A DNA stretch of 64,000 nucleotides, from the NCBI GenBank assembly GCA_020442165.1, contig JAGRKV010000041.1, positions 23,372 through 87,371 on the forward strand, given 5' to 3'. The stretch is from Hyphomicrobiaceae bacterium (GTDB taxonomy: Bacteria; Pseudomonadota; Alphaproteobacteria; Rhizobiales; Hyphomicrobiaceae). A model generated the notes under the pieces. It worked only from the letters and a program-made list of their open reading frames with translations. It searched no databases and was not told the DNA's origin. Of the stretch, positions 1-9,104 are shown piece after piece (position 1 is the first letter of the stretch; every line of letters starts with the position of its first letter). The translations under genes were made by a program, and so were the position numbers.

Positions 1-1217
1 GCATCCCAAAGTGCCAGCAGCACGTTGCCGCGCACGTTTGTGACGCCGTCCTCCGGGTCTTCGATCCAGAACCGCAAGATGAACTCGATCGCCGAATCTC
101 CGAACGCTGTGATGTGGCAGACCGGATCCTTGGCCCGGCGCACACGCGCGACCGAGGTCACGGTCTCGACGGCGATACGCCGCACCTCGTGCGGATCGCT
201 GTCATATGAAACGCCGAAATGCACGTCGATACGCACCAGTCGCTGCGAATAGGACCAGTTGATGACCGGCTCGGTAATAAAGGTCTCGTTGGGCACCAGA
301 TAGGATACCCCGTTGCGCGCCACCACGTTGACATAGCGCGCATTGAGCGAACTGATGGCGCCAAACGTATCGCCAACGGTGATAACGTCGCCGGGCTTGA
401 TCGAACGGTCGAGCAGGATGATGACACCGCTCATCAGGTTGGAGGCGAGCTTCTGCAGGCCGATGCCAATGCCCAGGCCCAAGGCGCCTGAGAACACCGC
501 CATGGCCGTCAGGTCGATGCCGACGAGCGACAAGGCGGAGACGACGGCCAGCACGATTGCGGCGGTCTTTACGGCCTTTGATATGAGGACGTGCGCCGTG
601 GCTGAAACATCGAGCGTCGAGCGCAGGCGGCGCTCCACGAAGTTGCTCAGCGTCGAAGCCGCCCACAGGAAGGCGACGAGCATGATGACGGCCTTCAGCA
701 CCAGCAGCATGGAAATGCGCGTGGTGCCAACAGTCAGCGCCGTCTTTTCCAAAAGCAGCGCCATCTCGTCGTCGATACCGAGGAAATTCAGCGCCAGCAG
801 CGACCAGGCTATGATCGCGAAGAATTGCCCGATCGATCTATTGTGGAAGATGCGCGACATCCACGAGATGATGACCCACGCCGTGGCAAGAAGGGCGGCG
901 TTGTAGATGATGTAGCTGTGGCTCGGCCAAGCCACCCGGCGCATGACGAACACCGCGCCCCACAGCAGCAGCGCCATCAAGATCCAATCCAGCCGGCCGA
1001 TGAGCACACCGATGAAACGCTGCAGGAAAGGATGCTTGCCGGCCCATTGCGGGATCTTTTTCAGGTGCGGAGACAGGCGCGGGCTCGCATAGCGGGCGGC
1101 GACAAAGGCACCAGCAATGATGAGAGCCTGGATCGGCGTCCAGAATGTCAACGCATTGATGATCTCCAGCCGTGCCGCTTCCGCCAGATCAGCCAGCAGT
1201 TTGATCCAGTCGTTCAT
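1..1217 (-). CDS. MscS-family mechanosensitive ion channel protein (3' end outside window)
   Basis: This is a small-conductance mechanosensitive channel family protein of the inner membrane, expected to release solutes on osmotic downshock. About 405 residues are readable from the ATG at 1217; the frame stays open to the window edge, so the C-terminus is missing. Hydrophobic segments fill the N-terminal two thirds. The conserved MscS pore-to-beta-domain stretch follows, with GVIILLDRSIKPGDVITVG, then GAISSLNARYVNVVARNG and LVPNETFITEPVINWSYS. The family assignment is firm; which paralogue it is (YbdG, YnaI or MscS-like) is not resolved. It is divergent from the YdcF-like gene to its right. 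Confidence 0.85.
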   Translation of the reverse strand, partial: MNDWIKLLADLAEAARLEIINALTFWTPIQALIIAGAFVAARYASPRLSPHLKKIPQWAGKHPFLQRFIGVLIGRLDWILMALLLWGAVFVMRRVAWPSHSYIIYNAALLATAWVIISWMSRIFHNRSIGQFFAIIAWSLLALNFLGIDDEMALLLEKTALTVGTTRISMLLVLKAVIMLVAFLWAASTLSNFVERRLRSTLDVSATAHVLISKAVKTAAIVLAVVSALSLVGIDLTAMAVFSGALGLGIGIGLQKLASNLMSGVIILLDRSIKPGDVITVGDTFGAISSLNARYVNVVARNGVSYLVPNETFITEPVINWSYSQRLVRIDVHFGVSYDSDPHEVRRIAVETVTSVARVRRAKDPVCHITAFGDSAIEFILRFWIEDPEDGVTNVRGNVLLALWD

Positions 1218-1507
1218 GGCTGTTGAGGCGGGAGGAGCCGCTTGGAGAAGGATCATGTGGGCAACAGGCAGGTGAGGTGACAAGGGGGCGAAGGCGCGTG
1301 GCGTCGGGATAACGGTCGCATCTTACCACCAACCATGGCACCTATCCCGCAGCCGTGCATCTTGTCGTTTTCGCAAAAGGGTCAAATGACGGATAGTGTG
1401 CCGACATCGTTAAGACAGAAGTGCCCGCCAGATTTGCCACTAAGAGCAAGGGCAGGGGTATAAGTGCCTTATCATTCCCGCCAGCAAGTTCCCGGCCCAT
1501 CACTCAT

Positions 1508-2314
1508 ATGTTTTTCGCACTATCCAAGATCTTGACCTTCCTGCTGCAGCCATCGAGCCTGATTTGGCTGGCCTGCGGGGTTGGTCTTCTGCTGCGCGAG
1601 CGTTCCCGCCGCCTGCATCGTTTTGGGCTTTGGCTGCTGATGGCAGGGCTTGCAGCACTGCTGGTCGCAGGTCTGTCGCCGCTGGGAAACATCTTGCTGC
1701 TGCCGCTCGAAAGCCGCTTCCCAGGTGCCACGCCGTCGAGTGTGCCGACGCCGCTTGCCGGCATCATCGTGCTGGGTGGCGCGGAGGACGGCTGGGTCTC
1801 ATCGGGCCGCAGCGGCCTTGCGGTGAACGAGGCGGCGGAGCGCATCACCGAGACGGCGCGGTTGGCAACGAGGCATCCCGAGGCCAAGGTCGTCGTTACT
1901 GGTGGCGTTGCGGCATTTGTCAGCTCCGGCGTCGAAGGCTCATCCGCCGTGGCAGCACTCCTGCGGGACCTGGGCATCGCCGCCGACCGGCTGATCGTCG
2001 AGACGAAGTCGCGCAACACCTATGAGAACGCGTCGATGACGCTGCCATTGATTAATGCGAAGCCGGGCGAGGCTTGGCTACTCGTCACGTCCGCCTATCA
2101 CATGCCGCGCGCCGTCGGCATTTTCCGCAAGGCGGGGCTCGACGTTATACCCTATCCCGTCGACTACCGCCTGCGTGGCCCCGAAGACATGGGCCGCTGG
2201 TTCAAGGCTATCCCCGAAGGCTTGAGGCGGTGCGATCTGGCAGTCAAGGAATGGGCCGGGCTCATCGCCTATTGGCTGACAGGGCGGACCACCGCATTCT
2301 TCCCCGCCCCGTAA
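1508..2314 (+). CDS. YdcF/ElyC-type DUF218 membrane protein
   Basis: A 268-residue protein with two N-terminal membrane segments (roughly residues 8-25 and 36-58) followed by a DUF218 domain. Visible DUF218 features are the strand IIVLGGAED, the VVVTGG turn, the SRNTYENA motif and the LLVTSAYHMPRA motif. Relatives include E. coli ElyC and SanA, linked to envelope or peptidoglycan homeostasis; the exact reaction is unknown. An in-frame ATG exists at 1421, but homologues start directly with the hydrophobic segment, so 1508 is preferred. A monocistronic unit is likely. Confidence 0.8.
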   Translation: MFFALSKILTFLLQPSSLIWLACGVGLLLRERSRRLHRFGLWLLMAGLAALLVAGLSPLGNILLLPLESRFPGATPSSVPTPLAGIIVLGGAEDGWVSSGRSGLAVNEAAERITETARLATRHPEAKVVVTGGVAAFVSSGVEGSSAVAALLRDLGIAADRLIVETKSRNTYENASMTLPLINAKPGEAWLLVTSAYHMPRAVGIFRKAGLDVIPYPVDYRLRGPEDMGRWFKAIPEGLRRCDLAVKEWAGLIAYWLTGRTTAFFPAP

Positions 2315-2350
2315 AGCAAACAACCACCAAGACGATGCAGAGCTGCTGGA

Positions 2351-2908
2351 TCAGGGCGTCTTGGCTGCCGGTTTGACCGCCTTCGACGCATTGATCGTGG
2401 CCTTGCCCTTCTGCTTCGTCTTGGGCCCTTGAGCCGTGGCGCGGACGAGCCGTGGCGTCGGTGCCGTGCGATCCTTCGCCAATTCCGAGTCCAGATCATA
2501 GTACGGGCACTTTTTCGTAATCAGCTGCTGGTTCATTGCCTTGAGGCGGGCAATGTCGCGCGCATTATCACCGGCCGGATCGACGCCTCGCGTTGTGCCG
2601 CCGAAGATCGGCGCCATCGCGCCTTGTAGCCCCTGGGCTAGCCCTGAGCCCTTGGTTCGCGGGCCACCGCCGCGCAGCTCCATGATGCGGATCTGCATAC
2701 GCCCCGACATGCGTTTGCAGTCCAGCTCCATCTCGGACTTGGTAAGGACCGACCCTGGAACCGGCTCCTCCGGCGGGGCGGCAGGCTTGGCAGTATGCTG
2801 TTTCTTGGCGGCATGCTGCTTCTTGGCGAGAGCGGGCGGCGCGCTAACCGTGTTGGTCGCAAGCGCGAGCACCGCGGCCGCAGCCGCAAGTGAAATGTGT
2901 AAACGCAT
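2351..2908 (-). CDS. Hypothetical exported protein
   Basis: A 185-residue protein of unknown function. The start at 2908 gives a clean signal peptide (MRLHISLAAAAAVLALA... ending near an ALA/KK site). An alanine/lysine/proline-rich linker comes next, then a central segment with two cysteines (ELDCKRMSGRMQIRIMELRG and ITKKCPYYDLDSEL). The tail is lysine/alanine-rich and basic. The spaced cysteines could form a periplasmic disulfide. An ATG 36 bases upstream would put charged residues in front of the signal, so it is disfavoured. It is convergent with the YdcF-like gene. Confidence 0.6.
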   Translation of the reverse strand: MRLHISLAAAAAVLALATNTVSAPPALAKKQHAAKKQHTAKPAAPPEEPVPGSVLTKSEMELDCKRMSGRMQIRIMELRGGGPRTKGSGLAQGLQGAMAPIFGGTTRGVDPAGDNARDIARLKAMNQQLITKKCPYYDLDSELAKDRTAPTPRLVRATAQGPKTKQKGKATINASKAVKPAAKTP

Positions 2909-3338
2909 GCGCAGTTCCTCCCCGATCCCATGATGGCGTGGCAAATCAGGCGCTTGTTGGACACGTAAAGCATAGGCCGTCGCCGGATGGGCTCGATTGG
3001 TCCCCGCAAATGGCAGCGGGCGAGGACGTCAACCAGCCAGACGGGGCAGGCATTACCAACGATGCGAGCACCTGATCCCCCTCGCTTGACGGCCCAGCCG
3101 CAAACGACGATAACGGCGCCATGAAACGATGCGCGCCGAAAGAAGCTGTCAACCTTCGTTGCGGCATTATTATCCCCGGCTAGCTCCCTCGGCTGGCGCG
3201 CGCCTCGTCCCTTGCTCTCATCGGATCGGAGACCGCCCCGCCAGCCGCCGGGATCGCATGCGCGCGCCGTCGTGGCCCGGTGATGTCTCGGATGAGGCAA
3301 AGCGGGGCTGACAGATTGAGTCGCAACAAGGGGCGAGA
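2909..3338. other. Intergenic region upstream of cysS and the exported hypothetical
   Basis: About 430 bases between divergent genes. Open frames here are short and lack recognisable domains. It must hold the promoters for cysS (right) and the exported hypothetical (left), but no clear -35/-10 pair, RNA gene or long hairpin was found. Confidence 0.5.
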
Positions 3339-4760
3339 ATGCCGCTGACGCTCTACAACACGCTGACGCGCCGCAAGGAGCCGTTTCAGCCGATCGACCC
3401 CGCGAACGTGCGCATGTACGTCTGCGGACCGACGGTTTACGACTACGCCCACATCGGCAACGCCCGCCCCATCATCGTCTTCGACGTGCTGTTCCGCTTG
3501 CTGCGTCACATCTACGGACCCGAGCACGTTACTTATGCTCGCAACATCACCGACGTCGACGATAAGATTAACGCGCGCGCCGCCCGAGACTTCCCCGATC
3601 TCGCTCTCAACGACGCCATCGCCAGGGTGACGGCTGAGACGACGTCGCAGTTCCACAAGGATATCGCGGCCCTCGGTGTTCTGGAGCCGACGGTTGAGCC
3701 GCGCGCAACGGGCCATATCGACGAGATGGTGGCACTGTGCGAGGCGCTCGTTGCCAAGGGCCATGCCTACGTCGCCGAAGACCACGTCCTGTTCGACGTC
3801 GGCTCGATGCCCGACTATGGCCGCCTGTCGAACCGCTCGCTGGAGGAGATGGAAGCAGGAGCGCGTGTCGAGGTCGCCCCCTACAAGAAGGGGCCGATGG
3901 ATTTCGTGCTGTGGAAGCCCTCGAAGGAGGGCGAGCCCGGCTGGCCGTCACCCTGCGGCATCGCAGTGAAGGGCCGCCCCGGCTGGCACATCGAATGTTC
4001 GGCCATGTCGGGCAAGCACCTGGGCGAGGTCTTCGACATCCACGGCGGCGGCATCGATCTCGCCTTTCCCCACCACGAGAACGAGATCGCACAGTCGCGC
4101 TGCGCGCACGGCACGCCGGTTATGGCGAACGTGTGGATGCACAACGGCTTCCTGCAGGTCGAAGGCGAGAAGATGTCGAAGTCGCTCGGCAACTTCATCA
4201 CGATCCATGAGCTGCTCGATACGAAGAAGTTTGGTGCCAGCCAGTGGCATGGCCGCGTTGTGCGCCTTGCGATGCTGGGCACGCACTATCGCCAGCCGAT
4301 CGACTGGACTGCTGATCGATTGGTTCAGGCACGCGACATGCTGAGTGACGTCGCCAGCGTGTTGCAGGGTGTCGAAGCGGAGGGTCCGCCCCATCCGGAG
4401 GTCATCGCAGCCCTGCAAGACGATCTCAACACGCCGAGCGTAATCTCGATCCTGCACGGCCTGCTGAAATCTGCCAGGCGCAATCCGGCGAGCGCTCCTT
4501 CCGTGAAGGCGACCTTCGCGTTCCTCGGACTTTATGGCAATGAAAGTGTCGACGACCTCTATCCAGGCCGCGAGGCCGTGACCGTCGATGCAGACCACGT
4601 CGCGTCCCTCATCACCGCCCGCCTTGACGCCCGCAAAGCGAAAAACTGGGCCGAGTCGGATCGCATTCGTGACGAACTGGCAGCCCAGGGCATCCAGCTC
4701 AAGGACAGCAAGAACCCTGCAACCGGCGAGATCGAGACTACCTGGGAGGTGAAGCGATGA
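3339..4760 (+). CDS. cysS: Cysteinyl-tRNA synthetase
   Basis: A class I aminoacyl-tRNA synthetase that charges tRNA-Cys in the cytoplasm. It is 473 residues, normal for the family. The HIGH signature is YAHIGNARP near residue 37 and the KMSKS loop is [10 protein letters not shown] near residue 270. Zinc-site residues are visible as CGPTVYDY (Cys29), HIECSAMS and the FPHHENE motif. The C-terminal helical domain ([24 protein letters not shown]) is typical. The stop overlaps the next gene start by 4 bases (ATGA), so cysS and the GNAT gene are probably co-transcribed. Confidence 0.97.
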   Translation: MPLTLYNTLTRRKEPFQPIDPANVRMYVCGPTVYDYAHIGNARPIIVFDVLFRLLRHIYGPEHVTYARNITDVDDKINARAARDFPDLALNDAIARVTAETTSQFHKDIAALGVLEPTVEPRATGHIDEMVALCEALVAKGHAYVAEDHVLFDVGSMPDYGRLSNRSLEEMEAGARVEVAPYKKGPMDFVLWKPSKEGEPGWPSPCGIAVKGRPGWHIECSAMSGKHLGEVFDIHGGGIDLAFPHHENEIAQSRCAHGTPVMANVWMHNGFLQVEGEKMSKSLGNFITIHELLDTKKFGASQWHGRVVRLAMLGTHYRQPIDWTADRLVQARDMLSDVASVLQGVEAEGPPHPEVIAALQDDLNTPSVISILHGLLKSARRNPASAPSVKATFAFLGLYGNESVDDLYPGREAVTVDADHVASLITARLDARKAKNWAESDRIRDELAAQGIQLKDSKNPATGEIETTWEVKR

Positions 4761-5260
4761 GCGCACTGCCCATGCGTCCCTTCATGCTGGCCGACACGCC
4801 ACGGCTGCAGGACCTCTTCGCTCAGTCGATCGAGGATCTGACGCAGGACGAGTACGACGAGGACCAGCGCATCGCCTGGATCACGCGCGCCGCCGATGCG
4901 GAAACTTTCGCCAAGCGGCTTGGCGGCAACCTCACAATACTTGTCGAGCAGGATGGTGATATTTTGGGCTTCGCAAGCCTTAAGGATAACAAAGAGATCG
5001 ACATGCTCTTCGTGCATCCCTTCGCCACCGGGCAGGGCGTCGGCTCGGCACTGGTCGATGCACTCGAACGACTGGCGACCGCGCGCGGCGCCGAGGCCCT
5101 GAGCGTAGATGCCAGCGATACCGCTCACGATTTCTTTGCCAACCGCGGTTATGCCGAGGTGCGGCGCAATTCGATACCCATCGATAACGTCTGGGTATCC
5201 AACACGACCATGACTAAACCGCTCGCACGGCCCGAGGCCGGCGCAGGCAGGAGCCATTGA
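4757..5260 (+). CDS. GNAT-family N-acetyltransferase
   Basis: A 167-residue acetyl-CoA-dependent acyltransferase of the GNAT fold. The core motif A is readable as the strand [19 protein letters not shown], with the Q/RxxGxG/A pyrophosphate-binding loop (GQGVGSAL), and is followed by the [15 protein letters not shown] segment common in PA0115-like acetyltransferases. Substrate is unknown. It overlaps cysS by 4 bases and cimA begins 1 base after its stop, so it lies inside a cysS-GNAT-cimA transcription unit. Confidence 0.85.
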   Translation: MSALPMRPFMLADTPRLQDLFAQSIEDLTQDEYDEDQRIAWITRAADAETFAKRLGGNLTILVEQDGDILGFASLKDNKEIDMLFVHPFATGQGVGSALVDALERLATARGAEALSVDASDTAHDFFANRGYAEVRRNSIPIDNVWVSNTTMTKPLARPEAGAGRSH

Positions 5261-5261
5261 G

Positions 5262-6899
5262 ATGAAGGAACGTCTCTATCTCTTCGACACCACCTTGAGG
5301 GACGGCGCCCAGACAACAGGCGTCGACTTCTCCGTCGAAGACAAGCGCCGCATCGCGCGCGTGCTCGATGAACTTGGCGTCGATTATGTCGAAGGCGGCT
5401 ATCCCGGCGCCAACGACACCGACACGCAGTTCTTCTCCCGCGACCCGCAGCTGAAGGGCGCGGCCTTCACTGCCTTCGGCATGACCAAGCGCGCCGGACG
5501 CTCCGTCGAAAACGATCCGGGCTTCCAGGCATTGCTGCAGTCCCAGGCCAAGGCCATCTGCCTCGTTGCCAAGTCGTGGGACTATCACGTCCGCGTCGCG
5601 CTGGGCATTTCCAACGAGGAAAACCTGGCCTCCATCCGCCAGTCGGTCGAGGCGGTCGTCGCCTCCGGCCGCGAGGCGATGCTCGACTGCGAACATTTCT
5701 TCGATGGCTACAAGGGCAATCGCGCCTATGCGCTGTCAGTCGCCCGGACGGCCTATGAGGCGGGCGCCCGCTGGGTCGTACTCTGCGACACCAACGGCGG
5801 TACGCTGCCACACGAAGTTTCCGCCATCGTCGAGGATGTCGCCAAGGTTGTCCCAGGCGAGCGGCTGGGCATCCACACCCATAACGACACCGAGAACGCG
5901 GTCGCCAACACGTTGATGGCGGTCAGGGCAGGGTGCCGCCAGATCCAGGGCACGTTGAACGGTCTGGGCGAGCGCTGCGGCAACGCCAATCTCACCTCGA
6001 TCATCCCGACGCTACTGTTGAAGAGCGAATTCGCCGAACACTTCGAGACCCGCGTGACGCCTGAGCGCCTGACGCGGCTGACGCATGCAAGCCGCGTGCT
6101 CGACGAGATCCTCAACCGCGCTCCAAGCCGCCACGCGCCATATGTCGGAGAGAGTGCGTTTGCGACGAAGGCCGGTATCCATGCCTCCGCGATCCTGAAA
6201 GACCCCGAAACCTACGAGCATGTCGCACCCGAGGCGGTCGGCAATCGCCGCCGCGTGCTCGTCTCCAAGCAGGCCGGCAAATCCAATGTCCTCGATGCGC
6301 TGGCGCGGATCGGCATCGTCGTCGACAAGGACGACCCGCGTGTCGATCTGTTGCTCGAAGAGGTCAAGGCCCGCGAGGCGGCAGGTTACGCCTACGAGGC
6401 CGCCGAAGCATCCTTCGAGCTGCTGGCGCGGCGTATCCTCGGCAACGTCCCGCACTACTTCTCGGTCGACAGCTTCCGCGTCATGGTCGAGCGCCGCCAC
6501 AACGCCAAGGGCGAGCTGGTCACGGTTTCGGAAGCAATCGTCAAAGTCTTCATCAATGGCGACAGCGAACCGCTGTGGTCGGTGGGTGAAGGCAATGGTC
6601 CGGTCAATGCGCTGGACAGTGCGTTGCGCAAGGATCTCGGCCGCTACCAGAAGCACATCGAGGGTGTCGAACTCGTCGACTACAAGGTGCGTATCCTGAC
6701 CGGTGGCACTGAAGCCGTGACGCGCGTGCTCGTCGAAAGCCACGACACCACCACCGGGGAACGCTGGTTCACCGTCGGCGTATCGCCCAACATCATAGAT
6801 GCCAGCTTCGAGGCGCTGCTTGACAGCATTCACTACAAGCTCGTGCGCGATCACGCGGTGGTCGATCACTTCCAGGCGGTGCACGGCGCGGCCGAATAG
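5262..6899 (+). CDS. cimA: (R)-citramalate synthase
   Basis: Condenses pyruvate and acetyl-CoA to citramalate, the threonine-independent entry to 2-oxobutyrate and isoleucine. At 545 residues it has the length of CimA (LeuA of the standard form is shorter and differs in the C-terminal half). The LeuA-superfamily signature is [18 protein letters not shown] at the N-terminus. HTHNDTENAVAN and GTLNGLGERCGNANL supply the metal-binding His and active-site loop. The C-terminal region from about residue 400 fits the LeuA allosteric dimer domain. The annotation as citramalate rather than isopropylmalate synthase rests on overall similarity and on a separate leuA at 30.9 kb. Confidence 0.9.
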   Translation: MKERLYLFDTTLRDGAQTTGVDFSVEDKRRIARVLDELGVDYVEGGYPGANDTDTQFFSRDPQLKGAAFTAFGMTKRAGRSVENDPGFQALLQSQAKAICLVAKSWDYHVRVALGISNEENLASIRQSVEAVVASGREAMLDCEHFFDGYKGNRAYALSVARTAYEAGARWVVLCDTNGGTLPHEVSAIVEDVAKVVPGERLGIHTHNDTENAVANTLMAVRAGCRQIQGTLNGLGERCGNANLTSIIPTLLLKSEFAEHFETRVTPERLTRLTHASRVLDEILNRAPSRHAPYVGESAFATKAGIHASAILKDPETYEHVAPEAVGNRRRVLVSKQAGKSNVLDALARIGIVVDKDDPRVDLLLEEVKAREAAGYAYEAAEASFELLARRILGNVPHYFSVDSFRVMVERRHNAKGELVTVSEAIVKVFINGDSEPLWSVGEGNGPVNALDSALRKDLGRYQKHIEGVELVDYKVRILTGGTEAVTRVLVESHDTTTGERWFTVGVSPNIIDASFEALLDSIHYKLVRDHAVVDHFQAVHGAAE

Positions 6900-6969
6900 A
6901 TCAGTCCGATAGGTGCGATAGCGATCCCGCACGACTGCGTAGCCACCACAGCCAACAAGCAGGGCTCGG

Positions 6970-7956
6970 CTACGCCTCGTCGGAAATAATCTGCCTGGCG
7001 GCATCCTCAACCGGCAGGCGGCCAGAAAGCACCGCGTCGGACAACGCTTCTAGCCGTCCGCCTTCGCCAGCACGTATCCGGGCGGCGACAAGATCAGCAG
7101 CTGCCCTGGCGATCAGATAGCGTGCACGCCTCCGCCGCCGGGCCGCGACACCCTGAGCCACCACGCCTCGGCCGACACGCTCGATGGCACCGAGCAGGTC
7201 TTCCACGCCTTCGCCGGACGTCGCCGTCGTCTTTAGAACCGGCACTTTCGCGGCCGAGCCCGTGCGGATCGAAAGCGCGCCGACCAGCTGCTGAAGCGTG
7301 CGCTCCGCACCTTCCCGATCACCCTTGTTGACGACCAGGATGTCGGCAATCTCCAGAAGGCCCGACTTCATCGCCTGGATGTCATCGCCAAGTCCCGGTG
7401 CGGAGATCACCACGCGGACGTCAGCGACTTCGGCAACGTCGATCTCGTTCTGCCCGGTTCCGACCGTCTCCAGGATCACGAGATCGTAGCCCGCAGCGTC
7501 AAGCGCATCGATGATCCGTACCGCCGCTGGAGATAGCCCGCCAAGATAGCCACGGCTCGCAAGCGACCGCACGAACACGCCATCGTCGTCGAGCGCAGCC
7601 GTCATGCGGATGCGGTCGCCCAAAATGGCACCGCCGGACACAGGGCTGGAAGGATCGACAGCGATGACGCCGACCGTTCGGCCTCCGCGCCGCACCTCGC
7701 GGATAAGCGCGTTGACGAGTGTTGACTTGCCTGCTCCGGGAGGCCCGGTGAACCCGACAACGAGAGCGTGCCCCAGGTGCGGTTGCAGCGCTTCGAGCAG
7801 CCCGCTGGCCTTGGGCGACAGGCGCTCAAGCTCCGTGATCGCGGCGGCGACAAACCGCCGGTCGCGCGCACGCAACCGGGCAATGGCCGCAGCCGAAGCA
7901 AGGTCGTCGGTCGGCCGGGTCGCGGCAGGCGCGCTGATGTCTGTCGAACGGGTCAT
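6970..7956 (-). CDS. meaB: MeaB/ArgK-type G3E GTPase
   Basis: A 328-residue GTPase chaperone that protects and reloads adenosylcobalamin-dependent mutases, typically methylmalonyl-CoA mutase. It has a P-loop (GFTGPPGAGKSTL), the MeaB-specific GVIAVDPSSP, a GDRIRM motif, ETVGTGQNEIDVA as switch II, and NKGD as the base-recognition motif. The start at 7956 (MTRSTDIS) fits family length; an upstream in-frame ATG at 8082 would add 42 unrelated residues. No mutase gene is present here, so the partner must be encoded elsewhere. It is convergent with cimA. Confidence 0.92.
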   Translation of the reverse strand: MTRSTDISAPAATRPTDDLASAAAIARLRARDRRFVAAAITELERLSPKASGLLEALQPHLGHALVVGFTGPPGAGKSTLVNALIREVRRGGRTVGVIAVDPSSPVSGGAILGDRIRMTAALDDDGVFVRSLASRGYLGGLSPAAVRIIDALDAAGYDLVILETVGTGQNEIDVAEVADVRVVISAPGLGDDIQAMKSGLLEIADILVVNKGDREGAERTLQQLVGALSIRTGSAAKVPVLKTTATSGEGVEDLLGAIERVGRGVVAQGVAARRRRRARYLIARAAADLVAARIRAGEGGRLEALSDAVLSGRLPVEDAARQIISDEA

Positions 7957-8023
7957 GTAGCGGCTGATTAAGCGCAACCGCCCGTTGCCGCAAGGGCCGT
8001 GAAAATATCTGGCGGCTCCGTCC

Positions 8024-8791
8024 TCAGAACTTTGCCGTGACGACGGCATCCGGAACGGTTTCGCCCGATGCTTTCGCCGCACTCAAAATGGCCGGCAGAA
8101 TGGCTTCAGCCTTGTCGACGACGATGAAGCGCACGTTGATGCCGTTGCGGATGAATTGATCGTCGCGCATGTGGGCGAGCAGATTGAGGAATGGGTCCCA
8201 GAACCCGGCGATATTGGCAACGACGATCGGCTTGGCATGCCGGCCAAGCTGCGACCAGGTGAGCTGCTCGACGAGTTCTTCGAGCGTGCCGACGCCGCCC
8301 GGAAGCGCGACGAACGCATCGGAATATTCAAACATCAGCCGCTTGCGCTCGTGCATGTCCTTGGTCACGATGAGTTTTTGCACATCAATCAGCATGTGCT
8401 CCTTCTGGGTGAGGAAATCCGGGATGATCCCGGTGACATGCCCGCCCGCGGCCAAAGTCGCTCGCGCAACCTCTCCCATCAGGCCTAGTCCGCCACCACC
8501 ATAAACGAGGCCTACGCCCGCCTCCGCGAAGCTCTGACCGAGCGCCTGAGCGGCCTGCGTATAGCTGGGGTTGAGGCCATGGCCAGAGCCGCAATAGACA
8601 CAGACGTTGCGAACGGCGCCAGGCTTGCTGCTGCCTTTGGCTGGGCCGCCAGCGCCAGGAGCGCGACGCGCAGCTGCCTTTCCCGCCGTTCCGCTAGTCG
8701 CGCCAGCCGTCTTGCCGCTTGCGGTTTTGCGCGCAGCTTTTTTCGGCGCCGGCTTCTTGGCAGGCTGCCTGGAAGGGGTCTGCTTGGGCAT
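8024..8791 (-). CDS. LOG-family (TIGR00730) protein with a basic N-terminal tail
   Basis: The 180-residue C-terminal domain is a LOG-type nucleotide-monophosphate phosphoribohydrolase fold, related to cytokinin-activating enzymes. It shows VYGGGGLGLMG, the DMHERKR segment and the diagnostic PGGVGTLEE motif. Unusually, the first ~70 residues are low-complexity Lys/Ala/Pro/Arg (KKPAPKKAARK-like), resembling histone H1 or AlgP tails. The start at 8791 (MPKQTPS) is preferred; frames extend upstream to 8884. In vivo substrate is unknown. It shares direction with meaB, 67 bases away. Confidence 0.85.
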   Translation of the reverse strand: MPKQTPSRQPAKKPAPKKAARKTASGKTAGATSGTAGKAAARRAPGAGGPAKGSSKPGAVRNVCVYCGSGHGLNPSYTQAAQALGQSFAEAGVGLVYGGGGLGLMGEVARATLAAGGHVTGIIPDFLTQKEHMLIDVQKLIVTKDMHERKRLMFEYSDAFVALPGGVGTLEELVEQLTWSQLGRHAKPIVVANIAGFWDPFLNLLAHMRDDQFIRNGINVRFIVVDKAEAILPAILSAAKASGETVPDAVVTAKF

Positions 8792-9104
8792 GGAGAGTTC
8801 TGTGTCCTGGAGTTGGCCCGTGTGGGGATCCTCGATTTGCAGGAAGGTTAATCGAAAATCCATTCCGATCATATCCGCGTTCATCGGGCGTCAACATGAC
8901 CGCAGCGGCCGGCAAGGTCGATCTTTCTGGCTCATGTGCGCCAATTCGCCGTTGCCTAGGTCTTCGCGGGCAGCCTGAAGGTCCTGAACCGCTGCCGGTG
9001 CAACACACACGCTCACGAACTGCGCCAGCACCATCTCCTCGGGTTGGCGTGAACCCGCTTTCGTGCTTAAAAAGCCGGAAGTGGCGCCTCAAGGCAGCCC
9101 CTTA
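8792..9104. other. Divergent intergenic region
   Basis: About 310 bases between the LOG-family gene (leftward) and the LysM protein gene (rightward). Only short frames without recognisable domains are seen. Presumably it holds both promoters; no convincing motif was identified. Confidence 0.4.

Noticed and set aside
6012..7010. 332-codon frame antisense to cimA
   Set aside because: It overlaps cimA fully in its main part, has no domain signature and follows from third-position GC bias.
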